A model generated the notes under the pieces. It saw nothing but the letters and a program-made list of their open reading frames with translations, was not told the DNA's origin and ran no database searches. 6,012 nt of DNA, from NCBI GenBank assembly GCA_900548935.1, contig URMR01000108.1, positions 1-6,012 on the forward strand. The letters run 5' to 3'. Both the position numbers and the translations under genes were made by a program. Source of the DNA: an uncultured Collinsella sp. GTDB lineage: Bacteria; Actinomycetota; Coriobacteriia; Coriobacteriales; Coriobacteriaceae. Positions 4,585 through 6,012 of this stretch are shown piece by piece. How positions within the stretch are numbered: position 1 is the first letter of the stretch; each line of letters begins with the position of its first letter.

Positions 4585-6012
4585 ATGGCAGCAACGGATA
4601 TCGAGCGCGGGCTTTCGACCGCCGAGGTCGAGGAGCGCATCGCCGCCGGTAAGATCAACCGCAACATGGAGCTTAAGACCAAATCGGTCCGCGAGCTCAT
4701 CGTCGAAAACCTCTGCACGCTGTTCAACCTTATCAACGCGGTCTTGGCGATTTTGGTGTTGCTGACCGGTTCGTTTAAGAACCTGACGTTCCTGTTCGTG
4801 GTGTTTTTGAATACCGCCATCGGTGTCATCCAGTCCATGCGCTCCAAGAAGATGGTCGATAAGCTCACGCTGCTGACCTCCAAGAAGGCCATCGCGGTGC
4901 GCGATGGCGCCGAGGTGGAGCTCGACCTGGACCAGATCGTGCTCGACGACATTATTCGCCTGGGGCGCGGTGACCAGATTCCCGCCGACGCCGTGGTGGT
5001 ATCGGGCGAGGCGCTCGTTAACGAGAGCCTGCTGACGGGCGAGAGCGATCTCATCAAAAAGCAGCCCGGCTCCGAGCTCATGAGCGGCAGCTTTATCGAC
5101 TCGGGCCTGCTGCGCGCCCGCGTAATCCATGTTGGCGCCGACAACTACGTGGCAAAGATCAACAACGAGGCCAAGTACGTCAAAAAGGTCAATTCCGAGA
5201 TCATGAACGCGCTCAACGCCATCGTGCGCTTCGCGAGCCTCATCATGATTCCACTCGGTTTGGCGTTGTTTGCCTCGAGTGTGAGCGAACTGTGGGATGC
5301 CGCGGGAACCCCGGGCGATAGCGCGCTTTCGTGGTGCTTTTCCGAGCTGCTTGCCGGTCGCGTGCCCTCGTCGGCGCTGCTGTCCACGGTGGGCGCTCTT
5401 TTGGGCATGATTCCGCAGGGCCTGGTGCTGCTGACCTCGTCGGTGCTTGCCATCGCCACGGTGCGCCTGGCGCGCCGCAAGGTGCTCGCGCAGCAGCTCT
5501 ACTGCATCGAGACGCTCGCGCGCGTCGACGTGCTGTGCTTGGACAAGACGGGCACCATCACGTCGGGCCGCATGGAGGTCGAGGGCACGTATCCGCTGCC
5601 GGTTGAGGGCGTGAGCCTAGGCGCCGGCTCGGACAAGGCGGCCGTTCCCGTCGATACCACAGTGCTCGATTTTGCACTGGCTAACGTCGCGCGTGCGACT
5701 TCGGCCGATGCCAACGAGACCTGCCAGGCGCTGCTCAACTATTACGCCGATCGCCCGGTCGAGGTGTCTGAGCCGCTGTCGGTCATTCCGTTCTCGTCCT
5801 CCAAAAAGTGGAGCGGTGCTTCGTTTGCGCAGGGCTCATATGTGATGGGTGCGGCGCAGTTTGTTCTCTCTGATCGTGTGTTTTCGCAGGTCGAGAACCG
5901 TGTCGCCGAGCTTGCCGATACCTGCCGCGTGCTCGTGGTGGCTCGCGTGGACGGCTTTACGCCCGACGGCGATATGGTGGGCGAGGCCGAGCCCGTGGGC
6001 TTTGTGACCATT
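4585..6012 (+). CDS. CtpE-like P-type cation-transporting ATPase, C-terminus cut by window edge
   Basis: An integral membrane pump that moves a cation using an aspartyl-phosphate cycle. 476 codons are visible. In order: a cytoplasmic N-terminus with GLSTAEVEERI (9-19), typical of the CtpE-type branch; TM1 about 45-61 and TM2 about 66-84; actuator domain about 90-190 with GDQIPAD (129-135) and TGES (151-154, dephosphorylation loop); TM3 about 213-233; TM4 about 262-292 with PQGL (277-280); the phosphorylation motif DKTGT (320-324, D320 phosphorylated); then nucleotide-binding domain sequence including FSSSKKWSGASF (403-414). The TGD and GDGxND hinge motifs and later TM segments lie outside. 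Mycobacterial CtpE is a calcium transporter; the cation here is inferred at best. Most unusual is Q278, where the PEGL glutamate is expected. The start at 4585 rests on a weak GGGA. The gene follows the tRNA-Arg terminator with no clear promoter of its own. Confidence 0.93.
   Translation, partial: MAATDIERGLSTAEVEERIAAGKINRNMELKTKSVRELIVENLCTLFNLINAVLAILVLLTGSFKNLTFLFVVFLNTAIGVIQSMRSKKMVDKLTLLTSKKAIAVRDGAEVELDLDQIVLDDIIRLGRGDQIPADAVVVSGEALVNESLLTGESDLIKKQPGSELMSGSFIDSGLLRARVIHVGADNYVAKINNEAKYVKKVNSEIMNALNAIVRFASLIMIPLGLALFASSVSELWDAAGTPGDSALSWCFSELLAGRVPSSALLSTVGALLGMIPQGLVLLTSSVLAIATVRLARRKVLAQQLYCIETLARVDVLCLDKTGTITSGRMEVEGTYPLPVEGVSLGAGSDKAAVPVDTTVLDFALANVARATSADANETCQALLNYYADRPVEVSEPLSVIPFSSSKKWSGASFAQGSYVMGAAQFVLSDRVFSQVENRVAELADTCRVLVVARVDGFTPDGDMVGEAEPVGFVTI

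Noticed and set aside
4443..5144. 233-codon minus-strand frame across the ATPase start and tRNA-Arg
   Set aside because: Its C-terminus contains LDSNQRPSA, a familiar artefact from translating the antisense strand of tRNA genes. The rest is antisense to the ATPase.

Overview
The window looks like chromosomal DNA from a GC-rich Actinomycetota-type bacterium. Protein style, codon use and the CtpE-like ATPase fit the Coriobacteriia, and a Collinsella-like gut organism is my best guess. That is inference from general character, not from a marker gene. I see no phage, insertion sequence, CRISPR array or plasmid feature. Two transcription units diverge from an AT-richer intergenic region at 4228-4431.

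Left of that region, on the minus strand, is a compact aromatic amino acid operon. Read in transcription order it is DAHP synthase (3205-4227), prephenate dehydrogenase tyrA (2287-3201), 3-dehydroquinate synthase aroB (1144-2250) and EPSP synthase aroA (from 1150, running off the left edge). Spacing is 3 nt, 36 nt and a 7-nt overlap, so the genes are probably co-transcribed and partly translationally coupled. They cover the first step of the shikimate pathway (DAHP synthase), the second (AroB), the sixth (AroA) and the tyrosine-specific branch (TyrA). The steps between (aroD, aroE, aroK), chorismate synthase and chorismate mutase are not visible and must lie elsewhere or beyond the left edge.

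The intergenic region carries, for the minus strand, a possible -10 box (4306-4311), a 7-bp inverted repeat over the expected -35 (4321-4342), and a strong intrinsic-terminator-like hairpin (4261-4285) between that -10 and the DAHP synthase start. A 20-codon reading frame spans the hairpin with a Tyr codon immediately in front of it. Together these could form an attenuator for the operon, which is the most interesting regulatory hypothesis here.

Right of the region, on the plus strand, are a good promoter (4391-4420), a tRNA-Arg(CCG) with encoded CCA (4432-4508), an intrinsic terminator (4520-4556), and then, only 28 bp after the T-tract, the start of a CtpE-like P-type cation ATPase (4585 to the right edge, 476 codons visible). 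The ATPase has no obvious promoter of its own and shows PQGL where P-type pumps of this class normally have PEGL. Most of the window is ordinary core metabolism.
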